Of a stretch of DNA of 64,000 bases, positions 1-8,871 are shown in pieces. Origin of the DNA: Acidovorax sp. 210-6 (GTDB lineage: Bacteria; Pseudomonadota; Gammaproteobacteria; Burkholderiales; Burkholderiaceae_C); contig NZ_JAACJE010000001.1 in NCBI RefSeq assembly GCF_010020825.1, positions 2,108,001 to 2,172,000 on the forward strand. Direction: 5' to 3'. Under the pieces are notes generated by a model. The model did not search any database. It saw only the letters and a list, made by a program, of their open reading frames with translations, and had not been told where the DNA came from. Numbering within the stretch: the stretch's first letter is position 1; every line of letters starts with the position of its first letter. The translations under genes and the position numbers were made by a program.

Positions 1-37
1 GCGCCTGGAAGGCATTGCCATGAAAGTCTCTGCATGA
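1..37 (+). CDS. C-terminal end of an upstream gene (partial)
   Basis: An open frame enters from the left edge and reads RLEGIAMKVSA before a TGA at 35-37. The TGA overlaps the ATG of the next gene in an ATGA arrangement, which is typical of translationally coupled genes in one operon. Only about eleven residues are visible, so no family can be named. It could also be a chance open frame. Confidence 0.4.
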   Translation, partial: RLEGIAMKVSA

Positions 38-966
38 GTTCTGCTGCATCCACCACCCGCCCCGTGTCCGAATGGATCGGCGAGTTTCTGCTGCTGTCCG
101 CCCTGTGGGGGGCATCGTTCCTGTTCATGCGCCTGGGCGCTGCGGAGTTCGGGCCGCTGCCCACGGCGGGCCTGCGCGTAGGGCTGGCCACGGTGTTCCT
201 CTGGCCCATCCTGCTGCACCAGGGCCAGTGGCCGGCCTTGCGGCGCCACTGGCGGCCGGTGTTGTTGTCGGGGCTGCTCAACTCGGCCATACCGTTTGCG
301 CTCTATGCCTGGGCGGTGCTGCACATCACCACCGGGCTGGCGTCCATCCTCAACGCCACGGTGCCGCTGTTTGGCGCACTGGTGGCCTGGGTGTGGCTGG
401 GCGACCGCATCCAGCGGGTGCGCTGGCTGGGCCTGGGCATTGGCTTTGTGGGCGTGGCGCTGCTGGCCTGGCGCGCGCCCGGCGGTGCGGGCATCAAGTC
501 GGCAGCGGCGCCCTGGGCCATTGCCGCCTGCCTGGGTGCCACCACCTGCTATGCCCTGGCGGCCAGCTTTGCGCGGCGCTACCTGCAAGGGGTTCCGCCC
601 CTGGCCACGGCCACCGGCAGCATGCTGGGCGCCGCACTGGCATTGCTGGTGCCCATGGTGTGGTTCTGGCCCGCGGTGATGCCGGGGCTTCGGGCCTGGG
701 CGGCCATTGTGGCGATTGCGGTGCTGTGTTCGGGCATTGCCTACATCCTGTATTTCCGGCTGATCGCCCATGCCGGGCCCAGCCGGGCACTGGCGGTCAC
801 CTTCATGGCACCGGTGTTTGCCGTGTTCTACGGCGCGGTGTTCCTGGGAGAACCGGTCACCGGTTGGATGCTGGGGTGCGCCGCGGTGATCGTAGGCGGC
901 ACACTGTTGTCAACAGGACTCATCCGGAGGCGCTCCAAGGCTGCACAAGGGGTGGAACGGCCCTAA
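34..966 (+). CDS. EamA/DMT-family inner-membrane transporter
   Basis: The 310-residue product has about ten hydrophobic segments with two internally similar EamA halves, the second beginning near residue 155. The N-terminal half carries the usual LWGASFLFMRLGA segment and the C-terminal half ends with an LGEPVTGWMLGCAAVIVGG stretch, both typical of drug/metabolite exporters (RhaT/YedA type). Such proteins export metabolites or amino acids across the inner membrane; the substrate cannot be read from sequence. It overlaps the stop of an upstream frame and lies 10 bases before the c-di-GMP enzyme gene, so cotranscription is possible. Confidence 0.88.
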   Translation: MSSAASTTRPVSEWIGEFLLLSALWGASFLFMRLGAAEFGPLPTAGLRVGLATVFLWPILLHQGQWPALRRHWRPVLLSGLLNSAIPFALYAWAVLHITTGLASILNATVPLFGALVAWVWLGDRIQRVRWLGLGIGFVGVALLAWRAPGGAGIKSAAAPWAIAACLGATTCYALAASFARRYLQGVPPLATATGSMLGAALALLVPMVWFWPAVMPGLRAWAAIVAIAVLCSGIAYILYFRLIAHAGPSRALAVTFMAPVFAVFYGAVFLGEPVTGWMLGCAAVIVGGTLLSTGLIRRRSKAAQGVERP

Positions 967-976
967 ACTCGGGGGC

Positions 977-3883
977 ATGTCCGCCGCGCCGTTTCCGCCC
1001 AGTCCTGCTCCGCTGTCTGCGCAGGCCTCTGGCATGGAGCACGGCACTACGCCATCCGCACCCCGCCCGGAACATTTCAGAGCCATCTACGATGCGTTGC
1101 CGGACCCGGCGGGCATTACCCGCGTGGCCGACGGCATGTACCTGGAGGTCAACCCAGCGTTTTGCCAACTGCTGGGCCTGTCGCGCGAGCAGATCCTGGG
1201 GCGTACGTCCACCGAACTCAGCATCTGGGCCACCAACCAGGAACGCAGCAAGCTGGTGACCACGCTGCAACGCGAAGGCAAGGTGCTGAACCTTCCGCTG
1301 AACGCACAGCGCAATGGCGAACTCATCCCCGGCCAGATGTCGGCCCAGCCGGTGCGCATTGGAGACGAAGACTGCCTGGTGTTCGTCTTCCACGACACCA
1401 GCAAGGAATTGCGCATCCGTGATGAACTGCTGGCCAAGAACGCCGCGCTCGATCAGGCCGGGCGCATGGCGCAGTTGGGTTACTGGGTGGACGAGCGCGG
1501 CAAGGGCCTGGTGTTCTGGTCGGACGTCTGCTACGACATCCACGGCCTGCCCAGGGGCTCCGCCCTGCCCAAGGACTACATCAACACCTGCGTGACGCCG
1601 CGCTGGCGTGACGAAATGCGCCGACGCATTATCGACTGCCTGCGGCACCACACGCCCTGGAGCATGGACGTGGAGATCCAGCGGCCGGACGGCACGGTCA
1701 TCTGGGGCCGCGCCCGGGGCGAACCCGTGATCGAGAACGGCCGCGTGCTGTGCATCCGCGGGGTGATGCAGGACATCGACGAACAAAAACGTGCTGAACA
1801 GCGCCTGCGCCAGTCCGAAGAGCGCTTTTCGCGCATCTTCCAGATGCTGCCCTATCCCATGGGAATCTCTCGGCGTGACGACGGGGTGTACCTGGAGCTC
1901 AACCCCGCCTGGGAGGCCATGTTTGGCTACTCCCGCCAGGAAGCCCTGGGGCGCAGCGTGACGGAGTTGGGCATTCTGGGTGCACAAGACCGCGCAGAAC
2001 TCTTGGTCGCAGCGCAGAGCAGCCAACTGCTCGAGTCCTACGAACTGCAAGTCACCCTGCGCAACGGCGAGCGGCGCACCTGCCTGCAGTCCATGCGCGC
2101 CACCGAGTTCGACGGCCAGCCCTGCTGGCTGTTTGCCTTGCAGGACATCACTGGCCGCAAGCACCAGGAAGAGGAAGTGCGCGAGCGCGAAGCCTTGCTC
2201 TCGCTGACCTTGTCCACGGCCGCGGTGGGCCGTTGGGACTGGAACCTGCACACCGGCATGATCTCCGGAGACGAGCGCTGGCGCAGCATGCACGGTCTTC
2301 CTGCGGGGACCATGAAAGGCCCCGCCTTCCTGTGGACCGAGCCGCTGGGCCCCGAAGAAGTGCTGCGCGTGACCACCGAAGTGACGCGCCACGTCAACCA
2401 GCCCGAGACCCCGTTCGACACCACCTTCTGCATCCGCAGACCGCACGAAAAAGAGCGCTGGATACGCAACCTGGGCAAGGTGGTGAGCCTGGACGCCGAA
2501 GGCCAACCCGAGCGCATGCTGGGCATTGCATTGGACGTCACCGCCCAGCACGAGCAGGAAAACCTGCTGCGCCGCCTGGCGCACTACGACACGCTCACCG
2601 GCCTGCCCAACCGCGTGATGCTGGCGCGCAAGCTGGCCGACGCCATGGATCAGGCCCATTCCGTGGGCGCGCTGCTGGGCGTGGCCTACCTGGATCTGGA
2701 CGGCTTCAAGCCCGTGAACGACCGCCTGGGCCACGATGCCGGTGACCGCCTGCTGGTGGTGGCCGCACAACGCATGGTCCGCTCCTTGCGCCCGCAGGAC
2801 TGCGTGGCCCGCCTGGGGGGCGATGAATTCGCCATCCTGCTGCCGCAGGTGCACAGCGTGCAGGAGTGCCGCCAATTGCTCCAGCAGGCCATGCAAAGCA
2901 TTGCCTCGCCCTACCAGTTGGGCAGGCACCGCGTGGGCGTGACGGCCAGCATTGGCTACACGCTGTACCCGCAGGACGATGCCGACGCCGACACCCTGCT
3001 GCGCCATGCAGACCAGGCCATGTACGCGGCCAAACAGGCCGGACGCAACCGGCTGCACGAGTTCGACACCTCCCAGGAGCGCCAGTCGCGCAAGGTGCGC
3101 GAACAGATCCAGCGCCTGCGCGAAGCGCTGGTGCGCGGCGAGTTCGAGCTGTTCCTCCAGCCCAAGGTGGACATGCACCGGGGCACCGTGGTGGGTGCCG
3201 AGGCACTGGCCCGCTGGCGGCACCCGGAGCAAGGCGTACTGGCGCCCGGAGCCTTTTTGCCCCAACTGGAAGGCACCGAGCTGGAAGTGCCCTTTGGCGC
3301 CTGGGTGCTGCAGGCAGGCCTGCTGCTGGCGCGGGCCTTGCAGAACCAAGGCCTGCCTTTGCCCGTGAGCGTGAACGTGTCCGCACCCCACCTGCAGCAG
3401 CCGGGGTTTGCACGCTGGGTGGCGGCCGAACTGGCGCGCCACAGCGATGTGCCCCCCGACATGCTGGAGATCGAGATCACCGAAACCGCCGCGCTGTACC
3501 ACATCGATGCCGTGGCACAGACCCTGGCCGACCTGCGCCAACAAGGCGTGGGCGTGGCGCTGGACGACTTTGGCACCGGCTACTCTTCGCTCACCTACCT
3601 GCGGCGGCTGCCGCTGTCCACGCTCAAGATCGACCAGAGCTTTGTGCACGGCATGATGGACGACGCGGGCGACCTGGCCATCGTGCAGGGCGTGATCGGG
3701 TTGGCACGCTCCTTTGGCTACCGCGTGATTGCCGAGGGCGTGGAAACCGTGGACCAGGGCCAGATGCTGACGCAGATGGGCTGCCACCTGGCGCAGGGCT
3801 ACCACATCGCCCGCCCCATGCCGCTGGGCGAATTTGTGGCCTGGAACCGCCACTGGCAGTGCCCGCCGGAATGGAAGCGCTGA
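977..3883 (+). CDS. PAS-GGDEF-EAL cyclic-di-GMP cyclase/phosphodiesterase
   Basis: The 968-residue protein has no membrane segment. It contains four PAS-like sensor modules (about 28-140, 155-270, 285-395 and 400-520), a GGDEF domain (about 530-690) and an EAL domain (about 705-955). The cyclase signature GGDEF at 614-618 is intact and is preceded at 605-608 by RPQD, a canonical RxxD product-inhibition site with the normal five-residue spacing. The EAL domain keeps EALAR, NVSA, EITE, DDFGTGYSS, LKIDQSF and EGVET, so both activities look possible. The ATG at 977 is used; a second ATG at 1034 would remove only a low-complexity leader. The sensed signal is unknown. It lies 10 bases after the transporter gene. 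Confidence 0.93.
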   Translation: MSAAPFPPSPAPLSAQASGMEHGTTPSAPRPEHFRAIYDALPDPAGITRVADGMYLEVNPAFCQLLGLSREQILGRTSTELSIWATNQERSKLVTTLQREGKVLNLPLNAQRNGELIPGQMSAQPVRIGDEDCLVFVFHDTSKELRIRDELLAKNAALDQAGRMAQLGYWVDERGKGLVFWSDVCYDIHGLPRGSALPKDYINTCVTPRWRDEMRRRIIDCLRHHTPWSMDVEIQRPDGTVIWGRARGEPVIENGRVLCIRGVMQDIDEQKRAEQRLRQSEERFSRIFQMLPYPMGISRRDDGVYLELNPAWEAMFGYSRQEALGRSVTELGILGAQDRAELLVAAQSSQLLESYELQVTLRNGERRTCLQSMRATEFDGQPCWLFALQDITGRKHQEEEVREREALLSLTLSTAAVGRWDWNLHTGMISGDERWRSMHGLPAGTMKGPAFLWTEPLGPEEVLRVTTEVTRHVNQPETPFDTTFCIRRPHEKERWIRNLGKVVSLDAEGQPERMLGIALDVTAQHEQENLLRRLAHYDTLTGLPNRVMLARKLADAMDQAHSVGALLGVAYLDLDGFKPVNDRLGHDAGDRLLVVAAQRMVRSLRPQDCVARLGGDEFAILLPQVHSVQECRQLLQQAMQSIASPYQLGRHRVGVTASIGYTLYPQDDADADTLLRHADQAMYAAKQAGRNRLHEFDTSQERQSRKVREQIQRLREALVRGEFELFLQPKVDMHRGTVVGAEALARWRHPEQGVLAPGAFLPQLEGTELEVPFGAWVLQAGLLLARALQNQGLPLPVSVNVSAPHLQQPGFARWVAAELARHSDVPPDMLEIEITETAALYHIDAVAQTLADLRQQGVGVALDDFGTGYSSLTYLRRLPLSTLKIDQSFVHGMMDDAGDLAIVQGVIGLARSFGYRVIAEGVETVDQGQMLTQMGCHLAQGYHIARPMPLGEFVAWNRHWQCPPEWKR

Positions 3884-3908
3884 CGCAGCGCCACACTCCC
3901 ACACACAC

Positions 3909-3966
3909 AAAAAAATAGCTGCTGGCGCCCGTGCATAGGACGCAAGCAGCTATTGATTTGATAGCA
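3909..3966. repeat. Short interspersed palindromic repeat, copy 1
   Basis: An AT-flanked palindrome with the AATAGCTGC / GCAGCTATT arms and a GGCGCC-type centre lies between the convergent c-di-GMP gene and prpE. It ends four bases from the prpE stop codon and could serve as a bidirectional terminator. It belongs to the family described in the findings. Confidence 0.7.
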
Positions 3967-3969
3967 AAA

Positions 3970-5865
3970 TCAGGCTTCGACCAGCGCCTTGACCTGTTGC
4001 AGTGCGGCGGGGTCTTCCATGGTTGTCAGGTCGCCGGGGTCACGCCGCTCGGCCACGGCCTGCAGGGCACGGCGCAGCAGCTTGCCGCTGCGCGTCTTGG
4101 GCAGCGTGGTCACGAAGTGCACACGGGCCGGGCGGGCCACGGCGCCCATCTGGCTGTCCACCAGCTTCATCACCTCGGCTTCGAGCTGGGCGCGCGCCTC
4201 GGTGGATTCCATCGCGGCCGCGTTCTTGGGCACGGCAAAGGCCATGGCCACCTGGCCCTTGAGCTGGTCGGCCACGCCCACCACCGCCACCTCGGCAATG
4301 TTGGCGTGCGAGGAAATGCACTCCTCGATCTCGCGCGTGCCCAGGCGGTGGCCGGCCACGTTGATCACGTCGTCGGTGCGGCCCAGGATGAAGTGGTAGC
4401 CGTCCGCGTCGCGGATACCCCAGTCAAAGGTGCTATAGACCAGGCGGCCGGGAATGCTCTTCCAGTAGGTGTTGACGAAGCGCTCGTCGTCGCGCCACAC
4501 GGTCTGCATGCAGCCGGGGGGCAGCGGCCCCTCGATGGCGACCACGCCCTTCTGGTTGGCGCCGGTCAGCTCCTCGCCCGTGGCCTCGTCGATCAGCTTG
4601 ACGTTGAAGCCGTACACCGCCTTGCCGGGGCTGCCAAAGCGCGTGGATTGCTGCTCCACCCCGTTGCACAGGGTGAGGATGGGCCAGCCGGTCTCGGTCT
4701 GCCAGTAGTTGTCGATGATGGGCACCTGCAGCGCATCGCTGATCCACTGCGCCGTGGGCTCGTCCAGCGGCTCGCCCGCCAGCCACAGGGCCTTGAGGCT
4801 CTTGACGTTGTACTTGGCCAGGTAGGCCGGGTCCTGCTTCTTGAGCACGCGCACCGCCGTGGGTGCCGAGAACATGTGCGTGACCTGGTACTTCTCGACA
4901 ATGCTCCACCAGATGCCTGCGTCGGGGCGGATGGGCAAGCCCTCGTACATGATGGTGGTCATGCCCGCCAGCAGCGGGCCGTAGATGATGTAGCTGTGCC
5001 CCACCACCCAGCCGATGTCGCTGGTGGCAAAGTAGGTCTGGCCCGCCTGGGCGTTGAAGATGTGCTTCATGCTGGCCGCCAGCGCCACAGCGTAGCCGCC
5101 CGTGTCGCGCTGCACGCCCTTGGGCTTGCCGGTGGTACCGCTGGTGTACAGCGTGTAGCTGGGGTGCGTGGCGTCCACCCACTCGCAGGGCACGGTCGCA
5201 TTCAGGTGCTGCTCGCGCAGCGTGGCCCACAGGTGGTCGCGCCCCTGCACCAGATCCATGGGCACCAGGCCCCGGTCCACCAGCAGCACGCTGCTGGGTT
5301 TGTGTTTGGACAGGCGAATGGCCTCGTCCAGCAGCGGCTTGTAGGGCACGCCCTTGCCGCCGCGCGAGCCCGCGTCGGCACTGACCACCACCACAGGCTC
5401 CGCGTCTTCGATGCGCGAGGCCAGCGAACCCGAGGCAAAGCCGCCAAACACCACAGAGTGCAGCGCGCCAATGCGCGTGCAGGCCAGCATGGCAAAGGCG
5501 GCCTCGGCGATCATGGGCATGTAGATCAGTACGCGATCACCCTTTTTCACACCCAGCGACAGCAGGCTGGCGGCCATGCGCTGCACCTCGGCGTGCAGCT
5601 CGGCAAAGCTGTAGCTGCGCTCGGAATCGGTTTCGGTGGAAATGGCCACCAGGGCGGCTTGGCCGGCGCGGTCCTTCAGGTGCCGATCCACCGCGTTGTG
5701 GCACAGGTTGGTGGTGCCGCCCACAAACCAGCGTGCAAACGGCGGGTTGCTGTAGTCGCAAATTTGCTGGGGCGGCGTCTGCCAGTCGATCAGGCGGGCC
5801 TGCTCGGCCCAGAAGGCGTCGCGTTGGTCGATGGAGTTGCGGTGGAACTCGGCGTAGCTGCTCAT
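3970..5865 (-). CDS. prpE: Propionate--CoA ligase (PrpE-type acyl-CoA synthetase)
   Basis: The 631-residue enzyme belongs to the acetyl/propionyl-CoA synthetase branch of adenylate-forming enzymes and activates propionate (or acetate) to its CoA thioester via an acyl-adenylate. The N-terminal ACAS cap begins YAEFHRNSIDQRDAFW, the P-loop YTSGTTGKPKG lies near residues 238-250, and the C-terminal KTRSGKLLRR holds the catalytic lysine near 593. The length matches E. coli PrpE (628). The ATG at 5865 is chosen because AAGGAG lies 9 bases upstream; an in-frame ATG at 5919 lacks this. No methylcitrate-cycle genes are adjacent. Confidence 0.92.
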   Translation of the reverse strand: MSSYAEFHRNSIDQRDAFWAEQARLIDWQTPPQQICDYSNPPFARWFVGGTTNLCHNAVDRHLKDRAGQAALVAISTETDSERSYSFAELHAEVQRMAASLLSLGVKKGDRVLIYMPMIAEAAFAMLACTRIGALHSVVFGGFASGSLASRIEDAEPVVVVSADAGSRGGKGVPYKPLLDEAIRLSKHKPSSVLLVDRGLVPMDLVQGRDHLWATLREQHLNATVPCEWVDATHPSYTLYTSGTTGKPKGVQRDTGGYAVALAASMKHIFNAQAGQTYFATSDIGWVVGHSYIIYGPLLAGMTTIMYEGLPIRPDAGIWWSIVEKYQVTHMFSAPTAVRVLKKQDPAYLAKYNVKSLKALWLAGEPLDEPTAQWISDALQVPIIDNYWQTETGWPILTLCNGVEQQSTRFGSPGKAVYGFNVKLIDEATGEELTGANQKGVVAIEGPLPPGCMQTVWRDDERFVNTYWKSIPGRLVYSTFDWGIRDADGYHFILGRTDDVINVAGHRLGTREIEECISSHANIAEVAVVGVADQLKGQVAMAFAVPKNAAAMESTEARAQLEAEVMKLVDSQMGAVARPARVHFVTTLPKTRSGKLLRRALQAVAERRDPGDLTTMEDPAALQQVKALVEA

Positions 5866-5984
5866 GGGTGGGGTCTCCTTGGCCTCGAATCCTGCCGGTG
5901 ACGCAGGTTTTGAATTCATAATTATTCATGACGGGCTTGCGGGAATCTGACGGGACAGGGCCAGCGCCCTGCCCATCCGCACCC

Positions 5985-7097
5985 TCAATCGCCCAGACAA
6001 ATGCCCAGGTCGCGTGCGGTCTGTACGGTGTCGCCGTCCAGCGGTACGCCTTTCATGCGGCCGGCCACCTCGGCCAACGGCACATACTCCACGTTGGGGA
6101 ACGCGAGCGACACCATCACGCCGGACAAGCCCTCTTCGAGCGCGCGCACCGCCGCCGTGCCAAAACGCAGCGCCGCCAGCCGGTCGAACGAGGTGGGCGA
6201 GCCCCCGCGCAGCAAATGGCCCAGCACCACCACGCGCGCATCCTTGCCGGTGCGGTGCGCCAGTTCGCGCGCCACCTGCTCGCCCATGCCACCCAGGCGC
6301 TCGGCATGCCCGGCCTCCGCAGGTGCACTCAGCGCCCGCTGCCCATCGCGCGGGAAGGCCCCTTCGGCCACCACCACCAGCGAATACATGCGGCCCAGCG
6401 CATCGCGGGCCTGGATCTGATCGACCACACCCGCCAGGTCGAACGGGATTTCGGGCAGCAAAATGGCATGCGCCCCCCCGGCAATGCCCGCGTGCAGCGC
6501 AATCCACCCGGCATAGCGCCCCATCATCTCGACCACCATGATGCGCTGGTGGCTCTCGGCCGTACTGTGCAGGCGGTCCAGGCATTCGGTGGCAAACGAC
6601 ACCGCCGTGTCAAAGCCAAACGTGGTGAAGGTCTTGTCCAGGTCGTTGTCGATGGTCTTGGGCACGCCCACCACACGCAGGCCCTTGCGGTGCAGCTCGT
6701 GCGCAATGGAGAGTGAGCCATCGCCGCCCACGGTGACCAGCGCATCAATGCCGTTTTGGGCAAAACACGCCACCAACTCATCGGAGCGGTCGCGCTCGCC
6801 CATGCTGCCGTCGGGATTGCGCACCGGAAAGTGGAACGGATCGCCCTTGTTGGTCGTGCCCAGAATGGTGCCGCCCAGGTGTGAAATGCCGCGCACCCGC
6901 TCGTGCGTGAGCGGCACCAGCCCGCCCTGCGGGTAGCGCTCGGGCACCAGCAGGCCGTTGTAGCCGTCGCGGATGCCCACGCACTCCCAGCCCCGGCGCA
7001 GCGCAGCCGACACCGTGGCGCGGATCACGGCATTGAGGCCCGGCGCGTCCCCGCCCCCGGTGCTGATGGCAATACGCCGGATCGGTGCGCCCGTCAT
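5985..7097 (-). CDS. pfkA: 6-phosphofructokinase (group III, mixed ATP/PPi-type site)
   Basis: The 370-residue protein phosphorylates fructose-6-phosphate in the cytoplasm. It shows the nucleotide loop STGGGDAPGLN, GGDGS near residue 122, the catalytic PKTIDNDLDKTF near 145, and EMMGRYAGWIA. In the numbering of the family the residue after GGD is Gly, as in ATP-dependent enzymes, but the PKTIDND Lys replaces the Gly of ATP-PFKs and is the PPi-type residue. This combination is known from group III enzymes, so the donor (ATP or PPi) cannot be assigned safely. The ATG overlaps the stop of the upstream 87-residue membrane protein by four bases. Confidence 0.9.
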   Translation of the reverse strand: MTGAPIRRIAISTGGGDAPGLNAVIRATVSAALRRGWECVGIRDGYNGLLVPERYPQGGLVPLTHERVRGISHLGGTILGTTNKGDPFHFPVRNPDGSMGERDRSDELVACFAQNGIDALVTVGGDGSLSIAHELHRKGLRVVGVPKTIDNDLDKTFTTFGFDTAVSFATECLDRLHSTAESHQRIMVVEMMGRYAGWIALHAGIAGGAHAILLPEIPFDLAGVVDQIQARDALGRMYSLVVVAEGAFPRDGQRALSAPAEAGHAERLGGMGEQVARELAHRTGKDARVVVLGHLLRGGSPTSFDRLAALRFGTAAVRALEEGLSGVMVSLAFPNVEYVPLAEVAGRMKGVPLDGDTVQTARDLGICLGD

Positions 7098-7357
7098 CGC
7101 TGTTGCCGCGCCCAGAACCAGCGCAAAAAGGCCACGGCCCCCAGGTCAGCCGCCCCAGTCAGGCCCAGCGCCAAGGCAAAAAACGGCGCCGTCTGCGCAT
7201 CCAGCCACGCCGGCGGTTGCAGCCAGAACCACAGGGCGCCAGCGCACATCAGCACCGCGCTGATGACCAGCACCCCCAGGATGAGGCGGTACTGCGGCGC
7301 CAAAGCGGGCTGCTGCATCTGCAACGCAGCGCGCGGGTCACGAAAATCCACTGTCAT
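7094..7357 (-). CDS. Small two-helix membrane protein
   Basis: An 87-residue product with two hydrophobic helices (about 18-42 and 52-77) separated by a short WLQPPAWLDAQT loop. The ATG at 7357 is preferred because GGGGAG lies seven bases upstream; a longer frame to 7402 lacks a site. The stop overlaps the pfk ATG by four bases, so the two genes are coupled. No function is recognised; a link to sugar phosphate metabolism would be inference from position only. Confidence 0.7.
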   Translation of the reverse strand: MTVDFRDPRAALQMQQPALAPQYRLILGVLVISAVLMCAGALWFWLQPPAWLDAQTAPFFALALGLTGAADLGAVAFLRWFWARQQR

Positions 7358-7411
7358 ACCTGCTCTCCCCTGGTGATCCTTGGACAGGTTCACACGGTAC
7401 AACGCCCGGCC

Positions 7412-8014
7412 TTATTTGACCAGCGCCAACACGTCCTTGAAAGCCGGGTGCTCACACGAGCGCAGCCACTCGAAGCACACCATCTCGGTGGTCACCAGCT
7501 CGGCGCCCGCACCGGCCAGGCGGTCGTAGGCCGCGTCGCGGTTGCGCTCGGTGCGCGAGCCGCAGGCGTCGGTCACCACCCACACCTCGAACTCGTCCTC
7601 GATCAGCTCCAGCGCCGTCTGCAGCAGGCACACATGGGCCTCGCACCCGGCCAGCACGATGCTGGGGCGCTCGGGCTCGCTCTGCGCGGTTTTCTGCAAA
7701 TGCTTGGGCAGGCTGCGCGCATTGCCCGCGGGCGGACGCGCCGGGGGGCGCAGCAGCGCGGCCAACCCGTCGGGCGCGGCGCTGAAGTGCATCTTGGGCA
7801 GCGTCTTGCGGCACAGCGCGCGCAAGTCTGCGTCGTTGGGCCCAAGGCGCGTGGGGTTCTGCTCCGTGCCCCACACGGGCACATCCAGCAATTGGGCCGC
7901 CTGCGCCAGGCGCCGCGCATTGGTCAGCACCGCCGCACCATCGTGGATGGCGGGCATGAGCTTGGCCTGAAAGTCCACCAGCACAAGCTGGGATTCGGTG
8001 GCATCGAGAAGCAT
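7412..8014 (-). CDS. Isochorismatase-family cysteine hydrolase
   Basis: The 200-residue protein has the alpha/beta fold signatures of the isochorismatase-like hydrolases: LVLVDFQAKLMP with the catalytic Asp near residue 14, a Lys in the RKTLPKMHFS region, and the nucleophile Cys in AGCEAHVCLLQTAL near residue 122, followed by VVTDACGSRT. Members hydrolyse amides or enol ethers, including nicotinamide-type substrates; YcaC-like proteins of unknown substrate are the closest in style. The segment around 85-105 (PPARPPAGNARSLPKH) is an unusual Pro/Arg-rich insertion. It stands alone as a gene. Confidence 0.85.
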   Translation of the reverse strand: MLLDATESQLVLVDFQAKLMPAIHDGAAVLTNARRLAQAAQLLDVPVWGTEQNPTRLGPNDADLRALCRKTLPKMHFSAAPDGLAALLRPPARPPAGNARSLPKHLQKTAQSEPERPSIVLAGCEAHVCLLQTALELIEDEFEVWVVTDACGSRTERNRDAAYDRLAGAGAELVTTEMVCFEWLRSCEHPAFKDVLALVK

Positions 8015-8110
8015 GGCAGGTTCTTTCTGTCAGAAGGTGCAATGGGACGATTGTCGCAGCCAAGGCGCCCCGCCCATGGCCTTGCGCCTGCTGCGCACCC
8101 GCCGCGCACG

Positions 8111-8463
8111 CTACATGGCCCAGCGGAACGGCGCCTGGATGCGCCTGCCAGCCACCTCCAGCGAGGCGCGGCTGCCGTGCACGGTCAGCGTGAAAGGCTC
8201 CACCCGCCCGTCGCCACCGCCATAGACCAGCACCAGTTCCTGGCGGCGCGGGTCAAACACCTGGACCCTGAAATTCCCACGCAGGACAACGCCTTGCGCG
8301 TCCCCCAGCCTGTGGAACGTGACACTGGCCACCACGGGGCGGTCGGTATCGCCGATTTCCAGATCCAGCCCCCGCCGTCAAACGAGAGGGACGAAGTCGC
8401 GTGGGCCGCCAGGCAGAAGGTGGCGATGGCGGTTATCCAAAGGTGCTTGCGTGTGAGAAACAG
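8111..8463 (-). pseudogene. Decayed secreted-protein gene (frameshift, start lost)
   Basis: Reading right to left, a signal-peptide-like segment (LTRKHLWITAIATFCLAAHA) runs into SFDGGG and is then out of frame. The next frame continues LDLEIGDTDRPVVASVTFHR and ends PFRWAM at 8111. Adding one G to the run of five G at about 8367-8371 would join both parts into a roughly 117-residue secreted protein. No ATG, GTG or TTG suits the first part; AGGAGG precedes a CTG at 8463, suggesting a lost ATG. It may be a true pseudogene or a homopolymer sequencing error; the missing start favours decay. The family is not recognised. Confidence 0.55.
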
Positions 8464-8500
8464 AGCGGCCTCCTGTCCGGCACGTTTACAAACACGACCT

Positions 8501-8557
8501 GCCAACGTCGAAGCTCAGCGGGCGGCGAAGCCGTCCGCTGGAGCGAAAGGTTGAAGC
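8501..8557 (-). other. Integron attC-like recombination site
   Basis: On the minus strand this 57-base stretch starts GCTTCAAC and ends CGACGTTGGC. Its centre is a strong imperfect hairpin (AGCGG-CGGC / GCCG-CCGCT around a GAA loop), flanked by TTTCGCTCC and GCTTCGA boxes that pair with extrahelical bases. This is the layout of integron cassette attC sites (R''-L''-L'-R'). The terminal box GTTGGCA departs by one position from the GTTRRRY consensus. It lies five bases after the stop of the neighbouring small ORF, as in a gene cassette. Confidence 0.5.
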
Positions 8558-8562
8558 GTATG

Positions 8563-8871
8563 TCAGCGGAGGCGTGTGCCATCTGGGTTGATCGCATCTT
8601 CATCGCGCCTTGTTGGGTAGTACCGCTTCTTGTGATCCATCTCGTAGAAGAGAACTCCGTGGATTCCATTCACCTCGGCCTTGGCAACTCGACGCTGCCA
8701 AATTGCGGCGAACGCATGGTCCAGCTCCCTCCGTGATGCACGTGCCATCACTTCGTCAATGAACGCCACATCTTGCCCGGCCAGAAAAATCATTGCGAAC
8801 TCGTCATCGGTCGCAGCAAAGATGTCGTAAACCGCGTTGTCCGCGCCGTCGATGACTTGGATGTTCTTCAT
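8563..8871 (-). CDS. Hypothetical protein, probable integron-cassette ORF
   Basis: A 102-residue acidic/basic mixed protein beginning MKNIQVIDGADN and ending KKRYYPTRRDEDAINPDGTRLR; no signal peptide or membrane segment and no family recognised. An upstream TTG at 8898 would add nine residues. The coding DNA is visibly less GC-rich than its neighbours. The ORF is flanked by a 13-bp perfect inverted repeat (8550-8562 and 8869-8881), the right copy ending on its start codon, and is followed by an attC-like fold, which suggests capture as a cassette. Many cassette ORFs encode orphan proteins or toxin/antitoxin functions; none is claimed here. Confidence 0.6.
   Translation of the reverse strand: MKNIQVIDGADNAVYDIFAATDDEFAMIFLAGQDVAFIDEVMARASRRELDHAFAAIWQRRVAKAEVNGIHGVLFYEMDHKKRYYPTRRDEDAINPDGTRLR

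Noticed and set aside
920-3910. A 996-codon minus-strand open frame opposite the GGDEF-EAL gene
   Set aside because: Its composition is His/Gln/Val-rich with no domain, and the opposite strand holds an intact multi-domain enzyme.
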